In this document: positions 8,814 through 17,785 of the stretch, piece by piece
Numbering within the stretch: position 1 is the stretch's first letter
Layout: each line of letters starts with the position of its first letter
Notes under the pieces: model-generated
Told to the model about the DNA's origin: nothing
Seen by the model: only the letters and a program-made list of their open reading frames with translations
Databases searched by the model: none
Position numbers and translations under genes: made by a program
DNA from: JAXLQL01 sp046331625
GTDB taxonomy: Bacteria; Acidobacteriota; Terriglobia; Bryobacterales; Bryobacteraceae
Direction: 5' to 3'
Length of the DNA stretch: 64,000 bases
NCBI GenBank assembly: GCA_046331625.1
Contig: JAXLQL010000005.1
Span: 124,001-188,000, forward strand

Positions 8814-9219
8814 GCCGCTTGCCCTTGCGCCCGCGCTCGTAGCGGGCCGTGATCTTCGAATAGACGCCGCCGCGGGGAGTGAATTCTCCCGTCACTTGGG
8901 CGCTCACCGGCTTGCACGCTCGCACCACATCTTCGAGAAAGCGATTCACCACGTTCTCTTGGAATATGCCGAGATTGCGGTAGGCGAGCCAGTACATCTT
9001 GAGGGACTTCAACTCGAGGCACAGCTTGTCGGGAACATAAACCAGTGTCAATGTTCCATGGTCGGGAAGGCCGGTGCGCGGGCAAACCGATGTGAACTCG
9101 GGAGTGGTGATGGTGATCTCATAGCCGGGATATTGATTCTCCCAGCACTCGATCTCCGGTAGCGGCGCGTCGACGCCTGCGCGTGCGTGCTCATCCGTGT
9201 AGACCCGCGGCGCCTTCAT
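8806..9219 (-). CDS. queF: NADPH-dependent 7-cyano-7-deazaguanine reductase QueF
   Basis: Reduces preQ0 to preQ1 in queuosine biosynthesis (cytoplasmic). This is the short, single-domain T-fold form, 137 residues. EFTSVCPRTGLPD contains the catalytic Cys46 and Asp53. ELKSLKMYW (69-77) and the GIFQEN loop (84-89) follow, with Gln-Glu where B. subtilis has His-Glu. The start ATG at 9219 overlaps the stop of the upstream gene (ATGA), and its own stop overlaps the ATG at 8813, so the three genes are translationally coupled. No other queuosine genes are in the window. Confidence 0.92.
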   Translation of the reverse strand: MKAPRVYTDEHARAGVDAPLPEIECWENQYPGYEITITTPEFTSVCPRTGLPDHGTLTLVYVPDKLCLELKSLKMYWLAYRNLGIFQENVVNRFLEDVVRACKPVSAQVTGEFTPRGGVYSKITARYERGRKGKRRG

Positions 9220-10433
9220 TGTCCGCTCCCGAGATCGCGCGCGAGCAAATCGAGGAACAACCCCACGTCGGTAACCACACCGACAGCTTGTCCGGTTCCG
9301 CGATCGCTGACCTTGGTGGCCACGGCCGGGTTGATGTCCACGCACACGATCTTCACCCAGCTCGGCAGCATGTTCCCGGTGGCGATCGAATGCAGCATCG
9401 AACCGAGGCACAGCACCACACCCGCGCCGGCGAGTTCGCGCGCATAGGCGTCCTGCGCCTGGTTCATGTCGGTGATCGTATCGGGCAGCGGACCGTCATC
9501 TCGCAGGCTTCCGGCAAGCACGAACGGTACGTTCGCCTTGACGCACTCGTAGAGGACGCCCGACCGGAGCCGCCCGCTCTCCACCGCCTTCTGGATGCTG
9601 CCGGCGTGGAAGATGGCGTTGATGGCGCGCATATGGTTGCGATGGCCGTGCTCTTCTTGGCGGCCATCGGCCTGGCGGACACCGAGCGATGTTCCGAGCA
9701 TCGCGGCTTCGATGTCGTGAACCGCAACGGCATTGCCGCCGAGGAGCGCATTGACGTAGCCCGCGCGGATCAACTCGGCGAGTGGCTTGGCGCCGCCGGT
9801 GTGGATGACGACGGGTCCGGCCACCACCACCACGCGCAGCTTCTGGTCGCGCGCATGGCGGATCAAGCTGGCAGTCTCGCGCACGGCCATCTCCACTTGG
9901 CGCTCGGAGGAAATGCCGTTCGACATGAAGGCGAAGTGCAAGCGGTCGCGTTCTTTCGACTCGGGGATGACGCGGATGCCGCGCATGCCGACCACGACCC
10001 GGTCGCCCGCTTTGACGTCGCGCAAACGAACGCATCGGGCGGACCCGCCACTCACGACGACGAGTGCGTCCATGCGCTGCTTGTCCACCGGGATCCAGGC
10101 GCCGTCATGGCGCACCGTGGTGCGATGGTTGGTGGTGGAGTAGAAGTCTTCGGGAGCGCAGCAATCGCGCTCGACGGTGACGAGTTCGGCGTCTTGCGTA
10201 TGAACAGGAGAGCATCCGAGACCCAGCAACTGCGCGAGCATTCGCTGCATCACGCCGCTGTCGGCTGCTTCTACGCGCAGGCGCAGGTGAGACGGCTCGG
10301 AGTTGGTGCGGCCGATGTGGAAACGTTCCACTTCGAAGCGGCCGTCGAACTCGACAACCGTGTCGAAGATGCGCTCCATGATGTGGGAGTCGATGAGGTG
10401 GCCTTCGGCCTCGACAATTTCGGAAACGGGCAT
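9216..10433 (-). CDS. TIGR00300-type LOR/SDH-like ornithine cyclodeaminase candidate
   Basis: 405 residues matching the TIGR00300/LOR-SDH-like family. The N-terminal part (EAEGHLIDSHIMERIFD, ERFHIGRTNSEPSHLRL) resembles the LOR/SDH conserved domain. The C-terminal part is a nucleotide-binding domain (VVVVAGPVVIHTGGA, NALLGGNAVAVHDIEAA, VCVDINPAVATKVSDRG). Family members include the C-terminal part of cyanobacterial AgrE/ArgZ and archaeal enzymes reported as ornithine cyclodeaminases (ornithine to proline plus ammonia). Here it stands alone without the arginine dihydrolase half. First gene of the operon with queF (4-bp ATGA overlap). Biochemical role inferred from family only. Confidence 0.7.
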   Translation of the reverse strand: MPVSEIVEAEGHLIDSHIMERIFDTVVEFDGRFEVERFHIGRTNSEPSHLRLRVEAADSGVMQRMLAQLLGLGCSPVHTQDAELVTVERDCCAPEDFYSTTNHRTTVRHDGAWIPVDKQRMDALVVVSGGSARCVRLRDVKAGDRVVVGMRGIRVIPESKERDRLHFAFMSNGISSERQVEMAVRETASLIRHARDQKLRVVVVAGPVVIHTGGAKPLAELIRAGYVNALLGGNAVAVHDIEAAMLGTSLGVRQADGRQEEHGHRNHMRAINAIFHAGSIQKAVESGRLRSGVLYECVKANVPFVLAGSLRDDGPLPDTITDMNQAQDAYARELAGAGVVLCLGSMLHSIATGNMLPSWVKIVCVDINPAVATKVSDRGTGQAVGVVTDVGLFLDLLARDLGSGQ

Positions 10434-10480
10434 GGAACCTAATATGGTAGCCCGTGTGCCGCCAGCAGCTTCGGCGGCGG

Positions 10481-10954
10481 CTATTTCTTGAAGAGATTGT
10501 CGAAGGCAGCCCGAGCGTCAGCGGGAGTTCGCGGCGCGGCGGCGGCCACCGCACCCGTGGCGGCTCCGGTGGTGACTTCCCGCGCCACGGTCACGCGAGG
10601 CGAGAAGAGCTGGCACTGGTTTACCTGGTCTTTATAGGCAACGCGTTCCGGCACGGGCTTGAGGCATTGAAATCGCGTGGAAGGCTCGAAATGGGCGCAT
10701 TGCTTGCAGCAGTGGAGGGGGGAGGAACACTTGGGACAATTACCGGTGAATTCCACACCAGAGGGGAGCATCGTAGAGCAGTTCCAACACCGGGACGCCG
10801 TGACGGTTTGTACCATGCGCGGGAGCCGTGGCCCGGTGACATCCAACGGAGGACGTGGACCTTGCGGGCGCTGTTTGTCGAGCGGACCTCGCTCGGAGCG
10901 CTCGCGCTCGGAGTCCATGTATCCGTGTTGCTTGTACTTACGATCTCCGTCCAT
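10481..10954 (-). CDS. Conserved hypothetical Cys-rich (zinc-ribbon-like) protein
   Basis: About 157 residues from the ATG at 10954; a GTG at 10993 would add 13. The N-terminus MDGDRKYKQHGYMD and an Arg/Pro-rich linker precede a cluster of Cys pairs (CWNC, CPKC, CCKQC, then single Cys), suggesting two zinc knuckles. The C-terminus is Ala-rich and ends AAFDNLFKK. No enzyme motif is visible. I recall similar proteins in Acidobacteriota but no function. It is separated from glgP by about 165 bp and from the next operon by about 47 bp. Confidence 0.65.
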   Translation of the reverse strand: MDGDRKYKQHGYMDSERERSERGPLDKQRPQGPRPPLDVTGPRLPRMVQTVTASRCWNCSTMLPSGVEFTGNCPKCSSPLHCCKQCAHFEPSTRFQCLKPVPERVAYKDQVNQCQLFSPRVTVAREVTTGAATGAVAAAAPRTPADARAAFDNLFKK

Positions 10955-11119
10955 AGGGGGGATCTTGTCTCCTCGTGAAATGAGGGCACTCACGCATCAC
11001 CGGTAAGCGATTTGTCAAGGGGGATGAATGGTGCTGGTCTTAAGGGAAGCCGTACTGCTCGGCAAGCTTTTGCACCCAGCGTTGCCTTACCTCTTATCTA
11101 CCACGTATCGGGATACGAA

Positions 11120-13666
11120 TCAAGCCCATTTCATCAGCGAACCGCACGGCCTGGTAAGGGGATCATCGGAATGATTCGGACTGATGCGGAAGGCATAGCC
11201 CATGCGTCCGGTGCGCTCCGGCGTGACGCGGCCGGCAAAGACGTGGCGGTCGTCTTGCAAGTCCACCGCGCTCATCGAGATCACCGATGCGTCCTCGATC
11301 GAACCTTCGAAGCCGACCCGCCCCACCACGGCCTCCACACGCACGTCGGAGGGAGCCAAGCCCGCCAGATTGACCGTCGCACGGAGATCGATCGCGCTCC
11401 CGGCGAGCACCGGATTGTTGAGGGCCGGGCCAGCCTCGATGAAGTGCACTCGATCCCAGACCTGAAAGACACGATTGGTCCAGATCGTTCTTTCACGCAC
11501 GGGAGCGAAGTTGTCTTTCTGCACCTGCTGCCAAGTGCGGTGCGCCGGATAGTAGAGGTCGCGATAGTACTCGCCTAGCATGCGGCCCATGTTGAACTGC
11601 GGCGAGATGTGCATGAGCGCCTGCTTGACGCGAGGAATCCATGCCTCGGGTACGCCGCGATCGCGATTCTTGTAGTACAGCGGAACGATGTCGTTCTCGA
11701 GCAGTGAATAGATGTTGGTGGCGTGCAGGTCGTCCTGGTCTTCGGTATAGGGGACCCGGTCGCCGATCGCCCAACCGCCCGAGTATTCGTATGCTTCATC
11801 GAACCAGCCGTCGAGGATGCTGAGGTTGAGAACGCCGTTGATCGAAGCCTTCATGCCGCTGGTGCCGCAGGCTTCTTCGGGCCGGCGCGGATTGTTGAGC
11901 CAGAGATCGACACCCTGGACCAGTTCGCGCCCCACCTCGATCGAGTAGTCTTCCACGAAGACCAAGCGGCGCGAAAATTCCGGATCGCGCGACAGATTGT
12001 AGATCTCGCGAATGAAGCTCTTGCCCGGATGGTCTTTCGGATGCGCCTTGCCGGCGATCACCACCTGCACGGGCATTTCCGGGTTATTGAGAATCCGCTT
12101 GAGCCGGGGAACGTCGCGAATCAGCAGGGTGGCGCGCTTGTATGTCGCAAATCGGCGAGAGAAGCCGATGGTGAACGCCTCCGGATCGAGCACCTCGGCC
12201 AGCCGCCGCATCTCGGCCGTCGACGCCTTGCGCGCCGCCGCGGAATGCTGCACGCGCTCGCGGACGAACTGCACGAGCCTCCGCTTGCGCCGGCGGTGCA
12301 CTTCCCACAACTCGGAGTCAGGAATGTCCTTCACCTGCTCCCAAGTGCGGGGATCGGCGTGGCGTTCCTGCCAGTCCGGTTGCAAATACTGGTCGTAGAG
12401 AGCAGCCAAATCGCCGTTTACCCACGAAGGCAGATGCACACCGTTGGTCACGGAGGTAATCGGCACCTCGGCGGTCGGCAGTTGCGGCCACATGTCCTGG
12501 AACATCTCTTGCGATACGTCCCGATGGAGGCGGCTCACCGCGTTGCGATAGCTCGACGTGTTGAGCGCGCTCACGGCCATCGAGAAGCGTTCGGCTGGGT
12601 CGTCGCGGCGCCGGCGCCCCAACTGCATCAAAGCGTCGAAAGGAATGCCTGACTTTTCGCAGTAATCGTTGAAGTACTCGTAGACGAGCCCAGGCTCGAA
12701 GAAATCGAAGCCCGCGGGAACGGCCGTGTGCGTGGTGAATACGTTGTTCACGCGGGTGGCTTCCCACGCTTCCTGGAAGCTGAGCCCGTTCTGGCGCATG
12801 AGCACGCGGATCCGCTCGATGGCGAGAAACGCCGAGTGCCCTTCGTTCATGTGGAAGACCGACGGCTCGATACCCATTGCCGCCAGCGCGCGCAATCCGC
12901 CGATGCCGAGGACGATCTCCTGGCGGATGCGTGTGTAGCCGTCGCCGCCATACAACTGGTCTGTAATGTCGCGATTCATCGCGAGCGTGTTCTCGGCGAT
13001 GTTGGTGTCAAGCAGGTAGAGCTTCACTGCGCCGACTTCCATCTGCCAGACCTTGATGAATACAGGGCCGGTGGGAAGATCGACGGTGACGTGGAGATCT
13101 TCGCCGTTGGACCGCTTCACCTCGGTGATCGGCAGTGTATAGAAATCGTTTACCGGATAGCGTTCCTGTTGCCATCCATCGGGGTTGAGCGACTGCCGGA
13201 AATAGCCCTGCTGGTAGAGCAAGCCAACGCCAACCAGATTCAGCCCGAAATCGCTGGCGCCCTTCATGTGGTCGCCGGCCAGAATGCCCAGGCCGCCGGA
13301 GTAAATCGGCAGACATTGCACCACGCCGTACTCCATACAAAAGTAGGCGATCAAGCCTTCTTTCTTGCTCTCGCGATAGCGCGCCGCGTAGGAATCGAGA
13401 TTGGCGCACGCCTGGCGGTAGAGAGCCTGGTAGCGAGGGTCCGCTGCTGCCTTCTGCAGCGCGCTCTGCGGCACCTGGCTCAACATCAGGATCGGGTTGT
13501 GGCCGGAGGCCAGCCACAGTTGCGGATCGAGCCTTCGGAACAAGGCTCGAATCGTGTGATCCCAACTCCAAAGAACGTTGTTCGCCAACTCCGGAAGCCG
13601 CGGAAGCGATTCAGGCAGCGCCGGCCGAACCAGGAACTGCTGAAGGGGGTGAACGTGAAATCGCAT
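11120..13666 (-). CDS. glgP: Alpha-glucan (glycogen/maltodextrin) phosphorylase
   Basis: PLP-dependent phosphorylase releasing glucose 1-phosphate from alpha-1,4-glucans. 848 residues of the TIGR02094 subgroup, with the N-terminal DUF3417-like region (LPELANNVLWSWDH) instead of the E. coli-type N-terminus. YFCMEYGV, PIYSGGLGILAGDH and FHMNEGHSAFL form the N-terminal catalytic half. EEACGTSGMKASINGVLNLS holds the PLP lysine Lys606. It likely works with glgC at 44.7 kb in glycogen turnover. Unlinked to other glycogen genes locally. Confidence 0.93.
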   Translation of the reverse strand: MRFHVHPLQQFLVRPALPESLPRLPELANNVLWSWDHTIRALFRRLDPQLWLASGHNPILMLSQVPQSALQKAAADPRYQALYRQACANLDSYAARYRESKKEGLIAYFCMEYGVVQCLPIYSGGLGILAGDHMKGASDFGLNLVGVGLLYQQGYFRQSLNPDGWQQERYPVNDFYTLPITEVKRSNGEDLHVTVDLPTGPVFIKVWQMEVGAVKLYLLDTNIAENTLAMNRDITDQLYGGDGYTRIRQEIVLGIGGLRALAAMGIEPSVFHMNEGHSAFLAIERIRVLMRQNGLSFQEAWEATRVNNVFTTHTAVPAGFDFFEPGLVYEYFNDYCEKSGIPFDALMQLGRRRRDDPAERFSMAVSALNTSSYRNAVSRLHRDVSQEMFQDMWPQLPTAEVPITSVTNGVHLPSWVNGDLAALYDQYLQPDWQERHADPRTWEQVKDIPDSELWEVHRRRKRRLVQFVRERVQHSAAARKASTAEMRRLAEVLDPEAFTIGFSRRFATYKRATLLIRDVPRLKRILNNPEMPVQVVIAGKAHPKDHPGKSFIREIYNLSRDPEFSRRLVFVEDYSIEVGRELVQGVDLWLNNPRRPEEACGTSGMKASINGVLNLSILDGWFDEAYEYSGGWAIGDRVPYTEDQDDLHATNIYSLLENDIVPLYYKNRDRGVPEAWIPRVKQALMHISPQFNMGRMLGEYYRDLYYPAHRTWQQVQKDNFAPVRERTIWTNRVFQVWDRVHFIEAGPALNNPVLAGSAIDLRATVNLAGLAPSDVRVEAVVGRVGFEGSIEDASVISMSAVDLQDDRHVFAGRVTPERTGRMGYAFRISPNHSDDPLTRPCGSLMKWA

Positions 13667-13777
13667 TCGGAACTACAAGCCTAGCAAACGGGCTCGTAGT
13701 TCCTGGATCGGCAGTCGTGGCACTTCACTACAGGCCTTGCTGGGCATTCCCATCGCCAGGAGCGATACAATCGAGAC

Positions 13778-14275
13778 ATGAAACTCAGTGCTCAAGAGGA
13801 ATACGGCATGCGCTGCCTGCTGCACCTTGCCCGCGTTCCCAAGGGCCAAACCATGACCATTCCGGAGATCAGCTCGCTCGAGGGGCTCTCCGTACCCAAC
13901 GTCGCCAAAATCATGAGAATGCTGCGGATGGGCGGCCTCGTGCAGAGCGAACGAGGCCAGGCCGGCGGCTACTCGCTCGCACGCCCGGCCGAACAAGTCT
14001 ACGTGAGCGAAGTGGTGGACCTTCTCGGCGGCCGCTTCTTCAGCGAACAATTCTGCGCGCGGCATTCCGGACGCCAAAACGTCTGCGCGCACTCGGTGGA
14101 TTGCTCGCTCCGCATGCTCTGGAACACGGTGAACAGCGTGCTGCGCGAAGTGCTGGGGAAGACCACGCTCAAAGACCTGCTGTGTTCGGAGTCAGACATG
14201 GCCTCTTGGCTGACCGGACGCGGGCTGGTAACGCCGCAAGCGATGCAGCCGCAGCCTTTGCGCGACCGGATCTGA
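13778..14275 (+). CDS. Rrf2 family transcriptional regulator
   Basis: 165 residues with an N-terminal winged helix typical of Rrf2/IscR: MKLSAQEEYGMRCLLHLA, the recognition region SVPNVAKIMRMLRMGGLV, and wing GQAGGYSLARP. The effector loop contains Cys93, Cys103 and Cys109 (CX9CX5C), compatible with an Fe-S cluster as in IscR-type sensors, although the spacing differs from E. coli IscR. No isc/suf genes are nearby, so the target is unknown. Divergent from glgP, with a 111-bp intergenic region. Confidence 0.88.
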   Translation: MKLSAQEEYGMRCLLHLARVPKGQTMTIPEISSLEGLSVPNVAKIMRMLRMGGLVQSERGQAGGYSLARPAEQVYVSEVVDLLGGRFFSEQFCARHSGRQNVCAHSVDCSLRMLWNTVNSVLREVLGKTTLKDLLCSESDMASWLTGRGLVTPQAMQPQPLRDRI

Positions 14276-14466
14276 ATCGCTGGCTACGTTCCTGCGCAAA
14301 TTTCGAGGAGGGACTCGCCGGTTGACTGGCTGCCTGGCGCTGGCCACAGCGGAGCGAAAGCTTGGCGCGGCCGGCCTGAACAGTTGAGCGGAGCCGAAAT
14401 CGTGGAGCGTCATCAAACGGATTGCAGGAAGGGGCATGCTCTACGAACGCACGTGCCCGAACGGCG

Positions 14467-14901
14467 CTAAAGAAAATATTCGCGGAGCTTGCGTAGGAGA
14501 CCGCGCTGTGGCTCGGGCGGAACCGGTATCGCCACCGGATCGCAAGCATCTTCGAGTTGACGCAGGCAGTCACTGATGGCGCAGCGCTCGTTGCGCCCCA
14601 CGCCTGAAGCGGCAAGCGTCTGCGGCGCCTGCGTGCTGGGGCGGCTGCGGACAAACGCGGGCCACGGGTTGCGGATGTCATGGCGCATACACAACTGTTG
14701 CGCCCGGCCCGTGAGCCGCTCGAGTGCACCGAAGGCAGCCACGTAATCGCGATGTACGTCTTCGAGATCGGCGCTGATCCTACGTTCGGTGCCGGGCATC
14801 CGATAGAACCGGGCATAGGCTGCTTCCCAAGCGTCGAGCGCGCGCAGATAGACGGTTACGGCTTCCCGCAATTCGTGCACGAATTCGACGTCCGATCGCA
14901 T
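14467..14901 (-). CDS. Hypothetical protein
   Basis: 144 residues, mostly helical, with no recognised motif. It starts MRSDVEFVHELREAV, has an acidic/aromatic helical first half (ALDAWEAAYARFYRM), a Cys-containing middle (CAISDCLRQLEDACD) and a basic C-terminus (RGLLRKLREYFL). GC-rich third positions support coding. The 191 bp between it and the Rrf2 gene hold nothing I recognise. Confidence 0.6.
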   Translation of the reverse strand: MRSDVEFVHELREAVTVYLRALDAWEAAYARFYRMPGTERRISADLEDVHRDYVAAFGALERLTGRAQQLCMRHDIRNPWPAFVRSRPSTQAPQTLAASGVGRNERCAISDCLRQLEDACDPVAIPVPPEPQRGLLRKLREYFL

Positions 14902-15027
14902 TCCCGAAGGCAGTATAGCCGATCCCAGTAGGGTTCCGGATAGTGAGATACCCTCGGTCTGGCGTTCCAGTTACCCTGAGCCGGCTCCGAAATGCGGAAC
15001 CGGTCAGGGCTGTTTGACTCGAAAAGG

Positions 15028-15498
15028 TCAGCGGCCAGAAGGAGCAGCCGGGCGCTGGAGCAGCCATCCCTTCATCGGCCGGCCAGGCATGGCGCTTTCT
15101 ACCCAAACTCGTTCCCCGTTGTCGTAGGAAGTAATGAAAGAGGTTCCGGCATCCACGCCGTTGCCAACGGTGTACTTCAGAGCCGTCTTGCCGCCGGGGA
15201 GCGCAGTGCATGATGTGCTCAGCTCCTGTTGCGTGGCCGAGCCGGACTTGGGATCGTACCCGGCAAACGCGCGCGCCTTGCCCTTGCCCGAGCCATCCAC
15301 GGACAGCAGCATGGCGCTTGCGGCGTCAGGATAGTCGTCGAACTTACCCGAACTATAGCCGAGATAAGTCTTCCCGGCCATCGCCTTGCAAGCATCGGCG
15401 TCCGCCCGGCCCGATGCCGTCTGCGCCATTGCGGTCATGAGGCCGAGGCCCATCATGGCGCAAGCGCCCAATCTCACGAACAATTTCCGATTCGTCAT
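15028..15498 (-). CDS. Small secreted protein coupled to papain-like protease
   Basis: About 156 residues from the ATG at 15498, with a Sec signal peptide (MTNRKLFVRLGACAMMGLG...AMAQTASG). The mature part is small, Gly/Ser-rich and beta-like (TYLGYSSGKFDDYPDAA, TSFITSYDNGERVWVESA) with two Cys residues. No family recognised. Its start overlaps the protease stop as ATGA, so both products are made together and exported. A chaperone or inhibitor of the protease is an inference from coupling only. Confidence 0.7.
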   Translation of the reverse strand: MTNRKLFVRLGACAMMGLGLMTAMAQTASGRADADACKAMAGKTYLGYSSGKFDDYPDAASAMLLSVDGSGKGKARAFAGYDPKSGSATQQELSTSCTALPGGKTALKYTVGNGVDAGTSFITSYDNGERVWVESAMPGRPMKGWLLQRPAAPSGR

Positions 15499-16457
15499 TT
15501 GATCCCGTCCCAACCGGCCGCGTAGGCGTCATATGCGTACTTCCGCACGTAGCTGAAGCTCAAGATCCAATATCCTTGGTCCCATGACGAGGAACCCCAA
15601 CTGTTGCGAAACACGAAATACCCGCCGCCCGGAAAGGCGCTGGTGCGTTTGTAACCCACGGCGACCATGGAATGCCCGCCCAGCGTTCCCGACGCATCTG
15701 TGAGGCAATCGATTCCCATCAAGTTCTCCACCTTGTACTTGCCGTCGAGCTTGGTGTCTGGCCACGCCTGGCCGATTGCCACGGGAATGCTCGCGTCGAG
15801 CAGTTTGGTTACGCTGTCGAGCTCATCCTGCGAAATCCCCATTTCCGGATCGTCGAAAACAACCCAGAACTTCTGCTGGCCCGCCCGCTCTACCGCGTCG
15901 TTCCTGGCGTATGTAGGAGGCGACCAACCCGGTTGGAATGTGCTGGAATAGGGCGCGGCGGTATCCTGAGCGATGCCGTACTTTTTGAAGCCCAGCGCAA
16001 GCCGGCTGAACCAGTCGCCATCATCGTTGTTGTTCGTGGCCGCGTTGGCGGCCCAATTCAGATACTCTTCGCTGAGGTGCCTGCTCGAGAAGTCCTCCCA
16101 AAGGGCGTAGTTGTACTCGAGCAAGAACGTCATCGCGAAAACGGAGCACGTACCGCGGCTCCCCTGGTCTTTGACCGCGAGTGCGAATTTGTCGATCTTC
16201 GGACGAAGATCGACGTCCATCGCCAGAGCTTTGGCGGCCTTGGCGCTGAGCCCTGTCTTCGAGACCACCCATTTCACACCATGGTCTGGAAGACGGATCG
16301 CCAGTGGATCGCGTAGGCGCAGGCTCTCGATGAGCGTCTTTTGAAGGCCTACATTGGCCGGGGGTTTGAATTTTCCTGGCTTGAGAGTGACGCTTTGCGC
16401 TTGCGCCAGAGCCAGTCCTCCGATGACACAGAGGGGGAGAGTGAACAACCGTCTCAT
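15495..16457 (-). CDS. Secreted papain-like (C1A) cysteine protease
   Basis: 320 residues with signal peptide MRRLFTLPLCVIGGLALAQA and a ~70-residue pro-region. The catalytic domain shows all papain landmarks: KDQGSRGTCSVFA (oxyanion Gln98, nucleophile Cys104), LGGHSMVAVGY (His262) and FRNSWGSSSW (Asn285). The family normally has C-G/S-x-C-W at the nucleophile; here Cys is followed by Ser-Val-Phe. It lies 4 bp over a small secreted protein gene. Probably degrades external or periplasmic protein. Confidence 0.88.
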   Translation of the reverse strand: MRRLFTLPLCVIGGLALAQAQSVTLKPGKFKPPANVGLQKTLIESLRLRDPLAIRLPDHGVKWVVSKTGLSAKAAKALAMDVDLRPKIDKFALAVKDQGSRGTCSVFAMTFLLEYNYALWEDFSSRHLSEEYLNWAANAATNNNDDGDWFSRLALGFKKYGIAQDTAAPYSSTFQPGWSPPTYARNDAVERAGQQKFWVVFDDPEMGISQDELDSVTKLLDASIPVAIGQAWPDTKLDGKYKVENLMGIDCLTDASGTLGGHSMVAVGYKRTSAFPGGGYFVFRNSWGSSSWDQGYWILSFSYVRKYAYDAYAAGWDGIK

Positions 16458-16506
16458 GTCTCCTCCTGGACGGAACTACTGTCACCCCGATCTTAGCATC
16501 GCCTGT

Positions 16507-16869
16507 CTAGCTGCGAAACAACGCCAGCGCCGCCAAGCCGGCCGTCGCCGCCCCCATCACAACGAAGGCGCGGAAGACAAATCTTGCGATCCCGATCGAG
16601 ACCTTGTTTCCGTGGCTCACTCGCTCCGGGTCGGCCGGGTCATAGTAGACGGGGATCTTCTCGCCAATCCGATAGAGCGACGCCTCGTGGATCGAGACGC
16701 GAACGAGGCGCCCGGCGAGATCAGCGTCCACCCAATCGTCGGTCTCGGCAATCGCCGCGACGGTTGCGGTCGTTTCGATTGCGGTGGATCGCGCACGAAC
16801 CGCGTATCGGCCACCCCATAGTCCGAACGCGAGCAGCAAAATTCCACAGAAGAGGAAGAACCAGGCCAC
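16507..16869 (-). CDS. DUF3592 family membrane protein
   Basis: 120 residues: N-terminal helix (AWFFLFCGILLLAFGLWG), a soluble beta region with ARSTAIETTATVAAIAE and IPVYYDPADPERVS, which is the hallmark of DUF3592, and a second helix near the C-terminus (FRAFVVMGAATAGLAALALF). Function unknown. The gap to the protease gene is about 49 bp. Confidence 0.82.
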   Translation of the reverse strand: MAWFFLFCGILLLAFGLWGGRYAVRARSTAIETTATVAAIAETDDWVDADLAGRLVRVSIHEASLYRIGEKIPVYYDPADPERVSHGNKVSIGIARFVFRAFVVMGAATAGLAALALFRS

Positions 16870-16896
16870 CAGCCTGATTATAGTTGGCGCGAGTGC

Positions 16897-17742
16897 CTAC
16901 TTCGTCATGCCGCGGTAGGGGACGTTGATCGCCAGCCGGCCCTTCCACTTGTTGCCCGGGACATGCCGCTTCAGGCACCAGTGCACTGCATTGATGCTGA
17001 GCCGCTGCACCGCTTCCACGCCGAAATCTCCGGGGTGGCCCATGGTGGTGAAGAACACACGCGCGCCATGGCCGTTCTTCCAGGCCCACGCCACCGGATT
17101 CTCTTCGGCCACCTTGTCGGGATTGATCGCGTGGCCCACCAGCAACCGTTCCGCCTCACGCGGAGGCCACTTCGGCAACACGCGATAGAGCCAGGAAGGT
17201 ACGTGGAACGCCGCCGCAACGCCGGTCAGCACGGGATGCCTTTCCGCGCCTGGTTCGACACGAACGTCAGTGCTGGCGCGATGGCCGAAGTGCGTGTGCC
17301 CGTCCTTGCCCCAACCGGGCGGCGTTCCGAAAGCGTCGGATCCCCAGGCGTTCCAGACTTCGAGCGGATGTCCCTTGGGGTAGTTGAATGAGTGGGAGGA
17401 AGTACGAAACCCTATCAGAGGCCGGCCCGACTTCGTATAGCGCTCGATCGGCGCCAACTGTTCGGCCGGCAGCCGGCGCCAGCGCAAGAAGAACACCGCG
17501 AGATCGGCCTTGTCCAGCGCTTCGAGACCGGGGATGTTCTCTTCGGCATTTTGGTCCGGCTGCGACTTCACTACCGTGGTGCGCATCTTGTAGCTGCGCT
17601 CGAGCTCTGCCGCCAGCAGTGGGAGTGTGTGCTCGCCGCTGTATTCGTGGTCACCGCACACAAACACCACGTGGGGCTTGTGGGCGGCAAAGGCCGGCGC
17701 GGCGCAGGCCGCGGCGAGCAAGGTTCGTCGGGAAATCGGCAT
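16897..17742 (-). CDS. Tat-exported ThuA-like protein
   Basis: 281 residues. The ATG at 17742 gives MPISRRTLLAAACAAPAFA, a twin-arginine signal. The body has the ThuA/class I glutamine-amidotransferase-like fold: VVFVCGDHEYSGEHTLPLL, DLAVFFLRWRRLP, IGFRTSSHSF and VFFTTMGHPGDF. ThuA-like proteins are linked to trehalose and other sugar metabolism, but the exported acidobacterial versions have no proven reaction. No dehydrogenase partner is adjacent. Confidence 0.82.
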   Translation of the reverse strand: MPISRRTLLAAACAAPAFAAHKPHVVFVCGDHEYSGEHTLPLLAAELERSYKMRTTVVKSQPDQNAEENIPGLEALDKADLAVFFLRWRRLPAEQLAPIERYTKSGRPLIGFRTSSHSFNYPKGHPLEVWNAWGSDAFGTPPGWGKDGHTHFGHRASTDVRVEPGAERHPVLTGVAAAFHVPSWLYRVLPKWPPREAERLLVGHAINPDKVAEENPVAWAWKNGHGARVFFTTMGHPGDFGVEAVQRLSINAVHWCLKRHVPGNKWKGRLAINVPYRGMTK

Positions 17743-17785
17743 CAGCCGATTGTAGACCGAAGCAGGCGGGCTCGGCATCGGCAGG

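Noticed and set aside
9220..9411. Extended queF start at 9411
   Set aside because: It lies inside the upstream gene's coding sequence; ATG 9219 overlaps that stop and gives the normal QueF N-terminus.
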